Below, piece by piece: positions 1 to 11,723 of a stretch of 64,000 nucleotides of DNA (within the stretch, counting starts at the first letter, position 1; every line of letters starts with the position of its first letter). The translations under genes and the position numbers were made by a program. The notes under the pieces are model-generated. The model made no database searches, was not told the DNA's origin, and saw only the letters and a program-made list of their open reading frames with translations. The stretch spans positions 3,658,001 through 3,722,000 of the forward strand of contig OZ176050.1 in the NCBI GenBank assembly GCA_964247055.1, read 5' to 3'. Source of the stretch: Paragordius varius. Its lineage: Eukaryota; Nematomorpha.

Positions 1-429
1 TGAGAATTGATATAAAAAAATATTGGTCTTTATATTTTTATTTGTCCGTATAATTTCAGTTTTTACTGTATCTAGTGGAAGCCCTCGTAATGAGTTTTTT
101 AAACAACGCCTATAATCTAATTAGTCCTGCTGATTATCCTAACCTTTTTCGATTTTTATAAAGGTTCATAATTTTTAGGTTATAATTGTTTAAAGTTTAT
201 ATATTCACAAACTTACAAGTTTAGGGTGTTTTGTCCTAATTAATGAATAAAATTAAAAAGATTTATTATTATAACCAAAAATATTTAATAAAATAAATTT
301 TTAAAGAATTATAATAGATATGTATATATTTCTCATAATCGAAGTGACTATTGGAATTCAATTAAACACAAAATAAAACATTATTATCTGTAAGATAAAT
401 TTAACAAAAATAAATTATTATAGAAATAC

Positions 430-1228
430 TATCGGTGTTGGACAATAGAGGTGCATAATTTTGCAAAGTTTGATATGCTAATTGTCGATATGCATCACGG
501 AATTGATTCATATAGTAACGCGTAGCTGAGTTATAACCATCTTTGAACAAGGAGGTTAATTTTTTCTGCCCAGTTCGGGTAAAATCTCCCTAAAAACCCA
601 ATAAATTATTATTAATAAAAATTTGTAAGTGATAAACAAATTATTTATAATATATTATTACATTGGAATTTCCAAAAAATTGTAGTAAAGTAAAATTGTT
701 TGAAATTTCTAAAGTGTTGACAACATAATCTTATTGGTAAAAAAATATAAAAATTGTAATTTAAAAAATTTAAAAAGCCTATAGTTCGTCATAGTTACGA
801 TAAAAACAGATTTATCAATATTAACCAAACATAAATTCGCCATTCATAAGTAAAGTTTCAATTTAGATAAATTTTAACCTTTAAATATAATTAATACCTA
901 TAATTATTAAACTAGATATTGTATATAAAAGGCTCCCATAACTACATCAGATTATATAAATTCTGCAATAATCGAATAAATTCACAATTACTATACGTAA
1001 TCTTAAACAAACGTGCGAACCATTAAAATATATTTAAAAAAGAGTTTTATTAAAAATGGATATTTTATCACTACATTATAACAAAACATACTTTTAAAGC
1101 TGCCGTTCCAGCATATTGTAGGCTTAAGGCATCCCCATTATTTGCCCAAGCCGATTGGAACAAGCGTGTAAGGGTTGGAGGCATTTTTGCCTCAGGAGAT
1201 AATAGGCCAATTTTACGCAACTAATATA

Positions 1229-1267
<39 letters not shown>

Positions 1268-4200
1268 GAATAGAAAAAAATAATACAATATTAATTGTAT
1301 TATCACTAAACTAAAGCTAAATAAACCGATTTAATTTCCATAAACCTAATATAAATATAAAAAAATTTAAGTGCATGCATTAATCTGTATTTTAAATTAT
1401 GATCAACTGTAATTTATTTTACTTTGGCGTACTTTAAGATTCTGGAATCCATTATTTACTCTATTATCTATGTTAAATAAAAAACGCCGCAACTATATAT
1501 TTATAAAAATGAAAAATGCTGGCTTTGTGATCTGGTAACGGAAAACCGACCCATTCAAATCCAAACTCAAAAAAACATAATCATTGATGAATGCTCCGAC
1601 AATAGCTTCGCCCTTTTTTGAAATAGGCCCCCAGTTCGGGCCCACCCCGTGTGAAAAACGGGTTTGAAAACAGAAGTCCTCAAAAATCGTGTCTTTGAGA
1701 CAATTTTCTGGAGAACGTGTTAGATCATTCAATTTCAAATATGATTTTTGTTTATTTATTTTCGATTGTCGTCTCGCTTTTTTGATTTAGGCCCTCTTTT
1801 TACCCGGTCCCCCCGTAAAAAGCCATTTATTTCAAAAAACAAAGTCCACAAAAATAATTTTTTAAATCTATTTTTCCCCAAGTAAACAATACATTAGTAT
1901 GAATGCACCGTTTAAAATTCCTATGAAATCATATTTAAATAATGTTTCAAAATAATTCACATATGTAGATCATTTTATTGTCCCTTATATCAAATAGCCC
2001 CCCTTCCGCCCAGACTCGTGCTGCGTAGCAGCACGAAATTTACGCTAGTTTATAATATAAATTGTAAAACATATACTTGAATCTCCAAAAAGATTTTAGC
2101 AAGTGCCGTTTGAACCATATTTGTCCGATCAAGGCAATCTATACAATTAATGCGAAACACGCCTTTTTGCCTACAAATGAAACCTTTGTCATCAAACCTA
2201 TGCACATAGATACATAGTCAATAATTATTTTAAAATCAAATCAAAATAAAAAGCTATTTACCAACAATATTGCATATCTTTGATAATTTCAGCAATGCTT
2301 TCAGTCAACACTGATATATTTTCGAATCGCATTCCCTGGCTAATATTGAAAATTATGTATAAATAAATTTTGAATTGTTTAAAACCTTGGAATATACCTT
2401 TTATTAAATTATTATAAAAGAATAATTAGGAATAAAATATATGGAAACATACCAATACTCATGGAAATCAAAACTGATATATGTGACTTTATCGCAATCG
2501 TATTTTAGGATTTGTTCCAGGAAAGCCTCTGATATAAATCTTTCGCGACCATTTTGTTCAGCCAAATTTATGGCAAAAACTTCGTCATAATTGTCAAGTT
2601 CACGATCAAAATGCCTCTTAAAGGCTGTAAAATTTTCGCTTTCATCTATTAGTTTAAATATTTTAGTAATTAAACGTTTTTTCGCCATATTTAATTAAAA
2701 TTATTTTTAAATTTAATTTATCTGAAAATTGCTAATTGTATAAGAAATGTTCAAATTTGTCATTCAAAGTATAAGAATTAATAATTATAAAGTAGTTTTT
2801 AGTCCATGGTTAAAATGTTAAATTATAGAATTTTATAAAAACAATATTCATGCAAAATAAATTATAAAAAATTATTTTAGACTCTTACCTTTTTCTAGCG
2901 TAGGTGCAGGTCTATATTTCATACCACCCTGACTCCAATATAAAGGGATAGATCCTCGAATCATGACAAATGAAAGATTATGATTCGAAACGCATAAAAG
3001 CTAAATATAATATATATTATTCGAATTTCATATAAGAGCTTATACAAACTTATTGGATATATATCATTCGAAATTTATAAATTGGAATATTTTCGCCTTT
3101 AAAAAATGATTTAGAAGAAAACTTTCTAATTAAAAAAAATTAACTTGTTCAGTTTCAACATAATTGGCAGCGTTTCCTTCTTCGTCTATCCCTCTGCGAT
3201 TATATCTTGTGCCTAAAAATATTTTTAAAGTAAGAAATTAAGTTATTTGTTAATAGTAACCATCACAGAATTTTTTTTTAATTTAGATAAAATAAGATTT
3301 TCGCGTTTTAATTAGGGACTAAATGATCAAACTTTTTTATCAATTAAACTTTAAATTTATCCTTAAACACTTTAAAATCATCCTTTAAAATTAACCCAAA
3401 GAAATAGTGACTTTTTACATTTCCAATTCAGCCTTAAAAATAGTTAGGGTTCTGGGCTATATTTTAACAAATTTATGGTGTGTTTTAAGCTTGGTTTTAC
3501 CATTTTTCCTTATTATGATTTAAAATTTATATATAAAGATTCCAAAAATCAACCGGTTCTGATTTTCGGATTCCGTTCCATTTTTCTTACCTCTCTCGTT
3601 CTTATAAAATTTTAAAAAAATTGCCCTAGTAAAATTTTTAAAATATTAAAAATCGATATAGGTTCCACTATTATCTAGCAAGCATATTTTTCAATGAAAT
3701 TTTACAAAGAATATTAAAAAAATATGTGTATATTTTGTTAAGCATTTATCATTACTTTGTTAAACCAAAAATATCAGATAAGGTTAATGAATTTCCCAAC
3801 TTTTACTAATTAAGTTATAAAAATTATTTTTTTTTCCATTTTAAACATCATAAACCTGTACGATGTCTATTACGACGCGATATGAGACAAAAAGTGATGG
3901 AACTCTTTTCAAGTTTGGAAGCAAGGGTCGGTGAAATGTTAAGGTTAAGGCCGCCGTTGTTTTTTAAACCAAAAAGTTTATTATCAGTTTTGTTGTTTTT
4001 GCCTTCTGATGATGGTTGTTGAGATGTGTCCACCTCTTCACTGATAAAATCGTGATATGTGATGGAATTTATGTTAACATAACCCTGTATAATAGGAAGT
4101 ATCCATTCATTTAATTCGGGCTGTGATACCTATATAATAATAATAATAATACAGTGGATAATTTTTTGCATCAAAAAGAAACTGAATAGCAGTGCAATTT

Positions 4201-5698
4201 TACAAATAACTTGGGAAATAAATCAAAAAATAGGCATAAAAATTGATTGTGCAATTGATGTGAGTAAAAAGTGTTACAGCAAGATACAGGAAGAATTTTA
4301 AAGCAAAGTAAAATATAGTTTGCCATGTAAAAATCCCCAAAATTAATAGCCAAATTTCATTTAAACAATTTTAAAATTTTGATATTAATAAAATATGTTT
4401 GAGACTGCGTGGAGATCGCCGTAAAATAAGGTAAATTGAATATTAAATTAATGATTTCCAATATTTAAAAGCATATCAGGAGATTCAATTAATAAATGGA
4501 AAAATATATGTGAAACAAAAAAATAAAAGATAAATTTATAAACTTTTAGAGTAATCAGATCGTTAAGGATATTATGATTCCAAAAAAATCTTTCATCACA
4601 ATCCCTCCAATCATACAGTAAGGAGGACGAATTAAGGGAAGGATTTGAAAAGTCGGATAATTGTATAATTTTATCATCTGATATCGATGTTTTATGGACG
4701 GGTGATGGATACATCAAATGACTTTGCTTTTCCATGAGTCGTTGAGCATTCGATGTTAAATCAATGGTTCGGGAATAGAAAAAAGACCGTGTATAATTAA
4801 ACATTTTTGCAATTTCCTAAATGAGATATTGCAGATTTTTAAAAACGGCCCAATTTTTAAAACGTTTAACTTAATTACAATAAATATATAATTGATTTAT
4901 AAATTTTATATAATATTAAAATAAAATTATAATAATAAAAATAAAATAAAACAATTTACTATGTATATCCGTTTAGCAAGTTTTGTTTCATCGTAATCAG
5001 TGAATTCGGATAATACCATAGCCGGTGTCAGCTAAATATAAGAATTGAGGAAAAATCCCGAAAATAAATTATTTAAATGTAATTTACATTTTCAGCCACA
5101 TTTTTGAGAGAAGCCCATGTTTTTTGAAAGGGGAATATCGTATTTGGATTTGAATTGATTAAATTCTTAATTGTTTGCGTTGAAGGAAATATTGCTTGGA
5201 ATGAATTATCTTTTTGACTAGATTTTTCCGATTTTATTTCATGTTTATAACAAGTCTACATATTAATAGTTTTTATTACTCGAAAATTACTAAAAATTTC
5301 ATCATCATAGGTAGCGAAATTTGAGTCAGCCATATCGTTTTGAGTATTCGTAAAGAGATCTTTTGTTAAGGGTAAAAAAGTTATTCTATCAATTTGGATA
5401 ACATTTTTATCACCGTATATTGTTCCAATATTAGATTGTTCAACAACAAATAATAGCGATGCATATTTAGGATCTTTATATTAAAATTTTTATAAAAACC
5501 TGTCATTGGTTTCAATAACCCTAAAAATCCATCCACAACACCCAAACAAGTTATATCAGAATTTTTGGGAGGATTAATGTCTAAAATTATATACTATATA
5601 CTATTTTTTATTTCAAGCTGTCCTGTTTTTTTATTACACCATAAACAAGTCCCTCCATTCCAAACCAAATAATATTCGTCGGAATTAAATACCTCCAT
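430..5698 (-). CDS. INPP5F: INPP5F/Sac2-like phosphoinositide phosphatase (3' partial, 14 exons)
   Basis: Sac-domain phosphatase; family members remove the 4-phosphate from PI4P on endosomal membranes. Exons, 5' to 3': 5602-5698, 5580-5500, 5473-5280, 5255-5088, 5031-4960, 4816-4544, 4129-3856, 3212-3145, 3000-2889, 2645-2453, 2339-2262, 2197-2077, 1220-1092, 589-430. All join in frame at GT-AG sites, giving about 673 codons. Sac landmarks in order: FFYSRTIDLT and DERFFWN (exon 6), LISRRNRHRTG and TRYNRRG (exons 7-8), SFVMIRGSIPLYWSQ, YISFDFHEYCQGMRFEN, the catalytic CX5R loop in INCIDCLDRTN near residue 555, WANNGDALSLQYAGTAALK, and GDFTRTGQKK. FDFHEYC-GMRFEN and the GDFTRTG block point to Sac2/INPP5F rather than SAC1. 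The start at MEVFNSDEYY matches the family N-terminus. The first three introns are only 21, 26 and 24 nt. The C-terminal hSac2 region is not seen and probably lies left of the window. Confidence 0.93.
1492..2048 (+). mobile_element. Helitron copy H1 (557 bp)
   Basis: Lies in the 856-nt intron 1221-2076 of the INPP5F-like gene, opposite to the gene. The 5' end reads ACTATATATTTATAAAAATG, with the leading T of TC changed. The 3' end has a perfect 8-bp hairpin CGTGCTGC-GTA-GCAGCACG, then AAATTTACGCTAG and T. Without it the intron would be about 300 nt. Confidence 0.88.
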
Positions 5699-5750
5699 AT
5701 GGTATCTCAGTTGAGATAGTGTTAATGTGGTATGCATCAATGTGCCGAAC
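5699..5750. promoter_or_regulatory. Very short divergent intergenic region / putative bidirectional promoter
   Basis: Only 52 bp separate the start codon of the INPP5F-like gene (minus, ATG at 5698) from the proposed start of the tamalin-like gene (plus, ATG at 5751). Any promoter for both genes must sit here or within the opposing transcribed regions. No clear TATA box or other motif stands out. The tamalin start is the less certain of the two. Confidence 0.5.
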
Positions 5751-8700
5751 ATGAAATTTCACAAAATTTTAGTCAAGTATCATTTTAACTATTTTATCCT
5801 TAGAACTTAAAACAAAGATATGTAGAAGATGAATCAAATATTTTATTATCTCATACGACTCACGAAGAAAATAAAAGACGCCGGACGGTTGTCCTACAAA
5901 GATCTTGTGATAAACACCATAAATTTGGATTTACCATTCAAACTTATGGGATAAAACGAACATCCTGTTTTGAAAATTTGCTAAATGACACTTTTAATGA
6001 AGTTTTTATGGGGGATGAGAATTTACCAAAATCTTCGATTGTCATTGATATGATATCTTTTATAGATTACGTTGAGTTTGACAGTCCAGCCTTTTATTCT
6101 GGTCTTAAACGAGGTACGCTTATAAAATTTTATTTAAAAGGCGACGTTATATTGGCTATAAATGGGAAATCTATGGAGGATACTTGTCATGATGATCTAA
6201 TAAAGTACATTAGCACTCAAAATGTCTTAAGGTATGTGCAATTTTTTTGGAATTTTTGCACCCTTAGGCAGTTATTCATTGTTTTCTGCTTAAATAATGA
6301 TTAATATTTAAGATAATTATTACATACATACATTTTTTAATTAATTTCTATATTATATTTTTAATTATTGAGACATTATATATACGCTTTTAAGAATGCC
6401 ATATTTATTTAACCTAATAATATTTTGTCGCCGTATTTTATTTCATGTAATAAAATTGATTGGTTTCTTACTTCGTTAATATAGCTGGTAAAATAATTAT
6501 AAAATTTCTTGAAACTATAACATACTCCCAACTATTTTTATATAATTTATCGCATTTTTGCTGTCAATATTATTAGTTATATTATTGTTATAAAAGCTTC
6601 CGCTATTTTTGACGTTAATATATCTGTATATGGTTAATACGATTTTAATGGCAAATACCTTAAATTATTTGTGTGATAAACGCATTAGTAATTGATATTG
6701 GTTGATTATTTTATAGAACTTTTTTGCAGTTTGATAATGTAGATATATGATGCATTTTTGAATTTATAGATAAAATTTTTATTATGCTATCCGAGTATCT
6801 CCTTAACTAAGTTATAAATTTATCTTCCGTATACTCACTTTTAACATATCATAATTTTGCGAAAAATTGGTAGCATTTTATCATATACACTGTATTTAAT
6901 TTGATAGAATGGTGGTTTTGTTTGAAGATTGTGCTCAGAAAATAGATCTCAACCTTAGAGTTTATAAACTTAAAGTAATTTATATATATATATATATATT
7001 TTATCGCCCATATGGCACTTAAAATAAGAGAATATCTGGTAAATTTTTATGGATAATTCTTTGATTGCATATATCATTAGGAAATACTCAAAGTTAAGCG
7101 TTCGGAACTAGATCATTTATTTGAAACTGAGGGGGAGCTGGTAAATATTTTACGGCAACAAAAAGTCCCTGAACTCGAACCCATATTATCTAATCCATTA
7201 GCTTTGATACCTCCTTCTTTGTATGCCAATGATGCAGACGAACAAAATGGCTCCTTCCATGACAGCTATGAACCGAGCTTTGAAAGGGACGACAAAGGAG
7301 ATAACACCAATGATAAATCATTAACACAACATAAAAAACGTCGTAAACGCATACCAACTATGTCAGTACTTCCATTTTTGGTAAAATCACCATTTAATCC
7401 ACACATATCACGTTCAGCCCATAAAAATAAAAGTAAAACGCAATCGGCCGGGAATGTTTTATTGTCCGCTATTTCTGGCAAACCGGTTAACCATATGTCT
7501 AGAAAGTCTTTCATTTGTGATACTCACAAAGGCAATAATAATAATAATAATTATATAATGCCTGTCAAAAGTTTTAAAGATAAATATAAATTATATAAAA
7601 ACAAACTTGATAGTAATAATAATAATAATCCTAATCCTCTACCACCATCAACTATAAATTTACCGAGACGTAGCGGCGGATCTAAAAGCGTATTGTCTCA
7701 CAACGGATTCCCTCAAATCATTTTTACGCCAAAATTATCCTTAACATCTTTGTTTCATTCACCTGCTTCGAATGGGCGCAAAAATATTGCCCACAAAAAA
7801 CGATTAAGTTCCCCCGAAACATGTGCACTATTTGCAGATGACTCCAATAAATTTTTGACAAACAACAGGAATTATTTAACAGTTCCTTCCACTTTATACA
7901 ACTGCGGGCATACGAGCCCTTTAAATAGTACGCAACAGAAATCTATTAATGATTCATCGGTTATCTCAGCATCTACCCCATTACGTAGCCCATGTATAAA
8001 TCGTACTTGCCGCTCTTCATCCACCATACTCCGATCTAAATCTTGTAAATCCTTGACATCTTTCAATTCGTCTCCTCAATTATTACCAGATAAATCTAAC
8101 CTCCAAAATACCATTTTAAAGAAATTTGAGTCAACTAATAATACCAATAAACAAAATACATTACTTTTGGATAAGAGTTACATAAATGGTAACATTAGCC
8201 CAAACAGTTCGGCAAACTATAGTTTTATGGAATATTTTGGTGAAAACTCAAGTAATGAACGACCCTTTGATAATTTTTTCCTCTCAAACCGTCCAACCCT
8301 CAAAAATGATGATGAAACTGTCAGTATTTCATCATTTTCTTCATACCCGACGAGTGAAACGCAAAATATGTTGGAGGCCTATTTAGCCAATGATTCAAAC
8401 ATTACAAAAAATGTTGACTTTAGTACCCAAAATGGGAATGGTGTAGTATCATTTAGCCAAGATGTGCTTGATGGTTGTAGGGACATTAAATTTTTAGTGC
8501 CTGACAAATCCGCCAACTCTGGTGTCAATGCAGTAAACCAGTGTTGTGCCTCTGTTAAATCAGAAACTAGCCTTTTGCCTTACACTGATGAAATTCGGAT
8601 TACAGATCCACAAATTAAGCGAAAAATGAATACAAATATGTTGACTCGAAAAGAATTTTTACCCCCTAAAACTAATAGTAGCCATAGTATACCGTATTCA

Positions 8701-9759
8701 TTATCATCCAAAACTGGCAATTATTATTGCATAAATGGTTACGGGCCAAAACATGCATTTAATGGTTATATCAAGGATAATAGAGATTCTCAAAACGATT
8801 CCACTTGTACATCATTTAATGGTACTTTTATTTTATTACTTTTTTATTTTATTTTTAATTTATTAAATTATACTTTGATATTTTTATGAGATTTATGGAA
8901 ATATTAATAAGTAAATTTTATTTTCTAAGACCATCTCTAATTATTTTCAAGTGGTCTTCAAAACCCTTGTCTTAGAAAAAAAAGTGTAATATAAGCAACA
9001 TCATATACAGGTTAAAAACATGAATATTAATGATACATATAAATGTGAGATGTTTGCATTAATTAATTCTATAAATGATAACAAAGTCAGGATTTATTGT
9101 ATTAACCATGCCGATCAAATAATATATATTTTGTTTGAAAGTTAATATAAATATTTCACTAAATCTCTTCTTATTAAATAAATTTAAATGAATAAAAAGT
9201 AGCATATTTTTAAAAGATGACATTCAATCGACTTTTTGATTTCAACGCTTTTATTTTTTTTTTAGATTTTCCTATTTTATATCTCAATATTTGTATAGGT
9301 AATTGCATACCTGAACACTATCCTAACCCAAATAACTTTAAGGTGCCTTATAAAGGCCATTTAAAGGATTTATTTCACCCGGATAATATTACATTAAAAA
9401 CACAAGCGAATAGTAAAAAAAATTATGTCAATGGTAATAATTATAACAATAATAATAATATTTGTATTACAAATGGTCACAAAAACATCACTTCAAGTAT
9501 TAATGAAATGAATAACGTTAATGATATAACTTCAATGCATGATCGTTCAAATTCTTCCCTTGATATTTGTAATCTGTCCATATCTCCGAGCCAAAAGCAT
9601 GGTGGCTCTCTTATATCTAAAAATCGAAATTTATTATTTTTAAATAACGTTTTTTGTAATGATAAGAATTCTAACCCATTCAATGGGTATGTCGAAATAA
9701 AACATAAAGACATAGTAAATGAAAACAGTTTTAATTCTCTCCTTTACACTCGACTTTAG
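5751..9759 (+). CDS. TAMALIN: Tamalin/CYTIP (GRASP)-like PDZ scaffold protein
   Basis: Exons 5751-5771, 5804-6113, 6141-6235, 7081-8821 and 9299-9759 join in frame to about 875 residues. The PDZ domain (about residues 38-145) has the carboxylate-binding loop KFGFTIQTYG, then IDMISFIDYV, SPAFYSGLKRGDVILAINGK and NVLRYEIL. This order and spacing match vertebrate tamalin/CYTIP (FGFEIQTYG, VEMVTFV, GDTIASVNG, NVLRLE). A charged helix, KVKRSELDHLFETEGEL, follows as in the family. Family members bind cytohesin Arf-GEFs and receptors and act in endosomal trafficking. The remaining ~700 residues are Asn/Ser-rich with poly-Asn runs, much longer than the vertebrate tail, and not otherwise recognised. 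The protein ends in YTRL, a class I PDZ-ligand-like end comparable to the ESQL end of human tamalin. Introns are 32, 27, 845 and 477 nt. The first 7-residue exon is the least certain part; the donor at 6236 was chosen because it preserves frame and alignment. Confidence 0.8.
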
Positions 9760-11723
9760 ATATATGAAGAGCCGGTCGTTTTTTAGATAAATTTTTTTTG
9801 AAAGATGTATGAATATCCCATAAAAGATATGTAAAATTTAATTTTTTTCTTCTAAAATTGGTGGCATTTTTTGATTTATATAATGTGTAAATAAAAGAGG
9901 TTATGATGTTATGTTTTATTTATATAATTTTGGGAAATTCCATTATTATTATTATCAAAAAATTTAAATTTGTAAAAATTTATAAATCACGCACCTAATG
10001 GCATTCAAATTTGATCTACATCACATATATATCTACACACACACCTATACATATAGTTATCTATCTAATAAAATAAAATAACGCAAATATATAACTAATA
10101 AAATAAATAAATATTGATTTAATATTTTGGTGCGTAAATTTTTTATACAAAAATTTAACTTAAATTTCTAAGGAAAAAATTATTTTTAGTTTCTAAAAAC
10201 CGTCATATCTGTCGTGATAAAATTATGGCTAAACATCATATGAATTTATAATATATGATTTAAATTGAGAGGTTTACACACGGGCAACTTTGAATTGATG
10301 TTATTTAAAAATTACCTAGCGGACGCAACCAATAGAAATTGCTTCTATCATTATAAAAATAATTTAAATGAGCTAAAATATTTAGATAAATTCTGGTTAT
10401 AAGAAAAATTTCATATTAAACAATATCGTCGCCATTTCATTTTAAAATTTGAAGAAAAGTTTTATTTTTATTAATTCTACGGCTAAAATTTTGGCCAAAT
10501 ATTATATTTAGCAAATATTAGCGCGGAAAACATCTAGAAAACACAGTTACGTCTGCAATACTATTTTTTTTATTTAAGATCATGCAATCAAATAACTCTC
10601 TAAATTTTGACTTCCGTGAAAAAAAAGGTATGTCATTATGGATGAATATTTTTTATTAAGGTGCAAACTTTTGATATGAATCCAATAGATTCCATATTAT
10701 TTGTTTTACAATTCTGGAGTCGTCAACTAACCCAATTCGTAACGAATGAGACGTTAACATAATTCAAGTATTGAATTAAAAGCTGCATTATTTACAGAAG
10801 AGAAAATGTTTTAGCCGAAAATATCATATTTAGACCAAATTGGTATACCAGGCATATTCTACTTTGCTGAAACTTTTAGAGTAAAAAAAGATCAAAATAT
10901 TAGTTATATAAAAAAATTTATAGGAAACTAAAAGTAAATAAGGTTATTACCCGCTCAAAATGAAATCCGGTTGCTTAAAACTTCAGTTAATCCAGGTTAT
11001 AAAACGAGTTAAATCCTACAAATTAATGCAATTATTGGTAACACATTAATCAACAAAAATCATAGCAATTTGACAATTTGTGCCTTATATGTCAAAAGTA
11101 AACGCCTTAAATGATTGATCAGCATAGGATTTATTAATTTAACCGCACAAAGTAAATGGCTAAGATTGACGACTCTAATGAGTAAATTCTTAAGCCAAAC
11201 ATAATAAAATTGAGCAAAAATAAATGATTAATCCATGAAAGTTTATTAAAAAGGCACACATGAACATAGGTAGTACGCGGGAAAATATAAAGCAAAATTA
11301 AAACCAATCAAAAATTCTTATGTATTTATTTAATTTTTGATATACCCTTATATGTATTTATACAAAAAATTTATGGTTATTTATAAAATGTTATTATATA
11401 AATACATTATTGTTTATATATCATCAATACATATATAGAATGGGAAGAATAAAAAGGATAAAAATATTTGGATTAATGGTTAGGACAATGGCAAAATAAT
11501 ATGCATATATTAAAAGAAATTTATTATAAATAAATTAAAAATGGATGTTTTATGCGCGGTATTTCGATTGAGTTTTTTACATATAAAATATTGATTTCAA
11601 TTTTTATTGAAATTTTGTGGTACAGTGTCTTTTAATGAATAAGTTACTTTTTCTTAACTTAATGGTTTTTTCTCATTTTTTTTTCAAAAAAGTCAGCAAG
11701 GAATGTACAACGGATTATGATTT
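9760..11723. other. Gene-free interval after the tamalin-like gene
   Basis: AT-rich sequence without a supported exon. AATAAA at 9890-9895 is a plausible polyadenylation signal for the tamalin-like gene. From about 11220 rightward the sequence matches the 3' flanks of tetraspanin copies B (about 34.72-35.19 kb) and C (about 44.93-45.41 kb), so the tetraspanin duplication unit begins near there. Confidence 0.6.
9890..9895 (+). promoter_or_regulatory. Candidate polyadenylation signal
   Basis: Canonical AATAAA about 130 bp downstream of the tamalin-like stop codon. In DNA this AT-rich the hexamer is common by chance. Confidence 0.35.

Noticed and set aside
1-130. Possible further INPP5F exon near the left edge (minus, ALFKKLITRAST-like)
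   Set aside because: Acceptor and frame could not be tied to the preceding exon, and the hSac2 region could not be recognised.
4171-4353. 60-residue minus frame upstream of INPP5F exon 7
   Set aside because: It falls in the 414-nt intron between exons whose junction restores the Sac-domain alignment.
7266-7514. Minus frame inside the tamalin-like exon (also minus 7872-8066 and plus 8186-8386)
   Set aside because: Shadows of the long coding exon 7081-8821 on other frames; no independent support.
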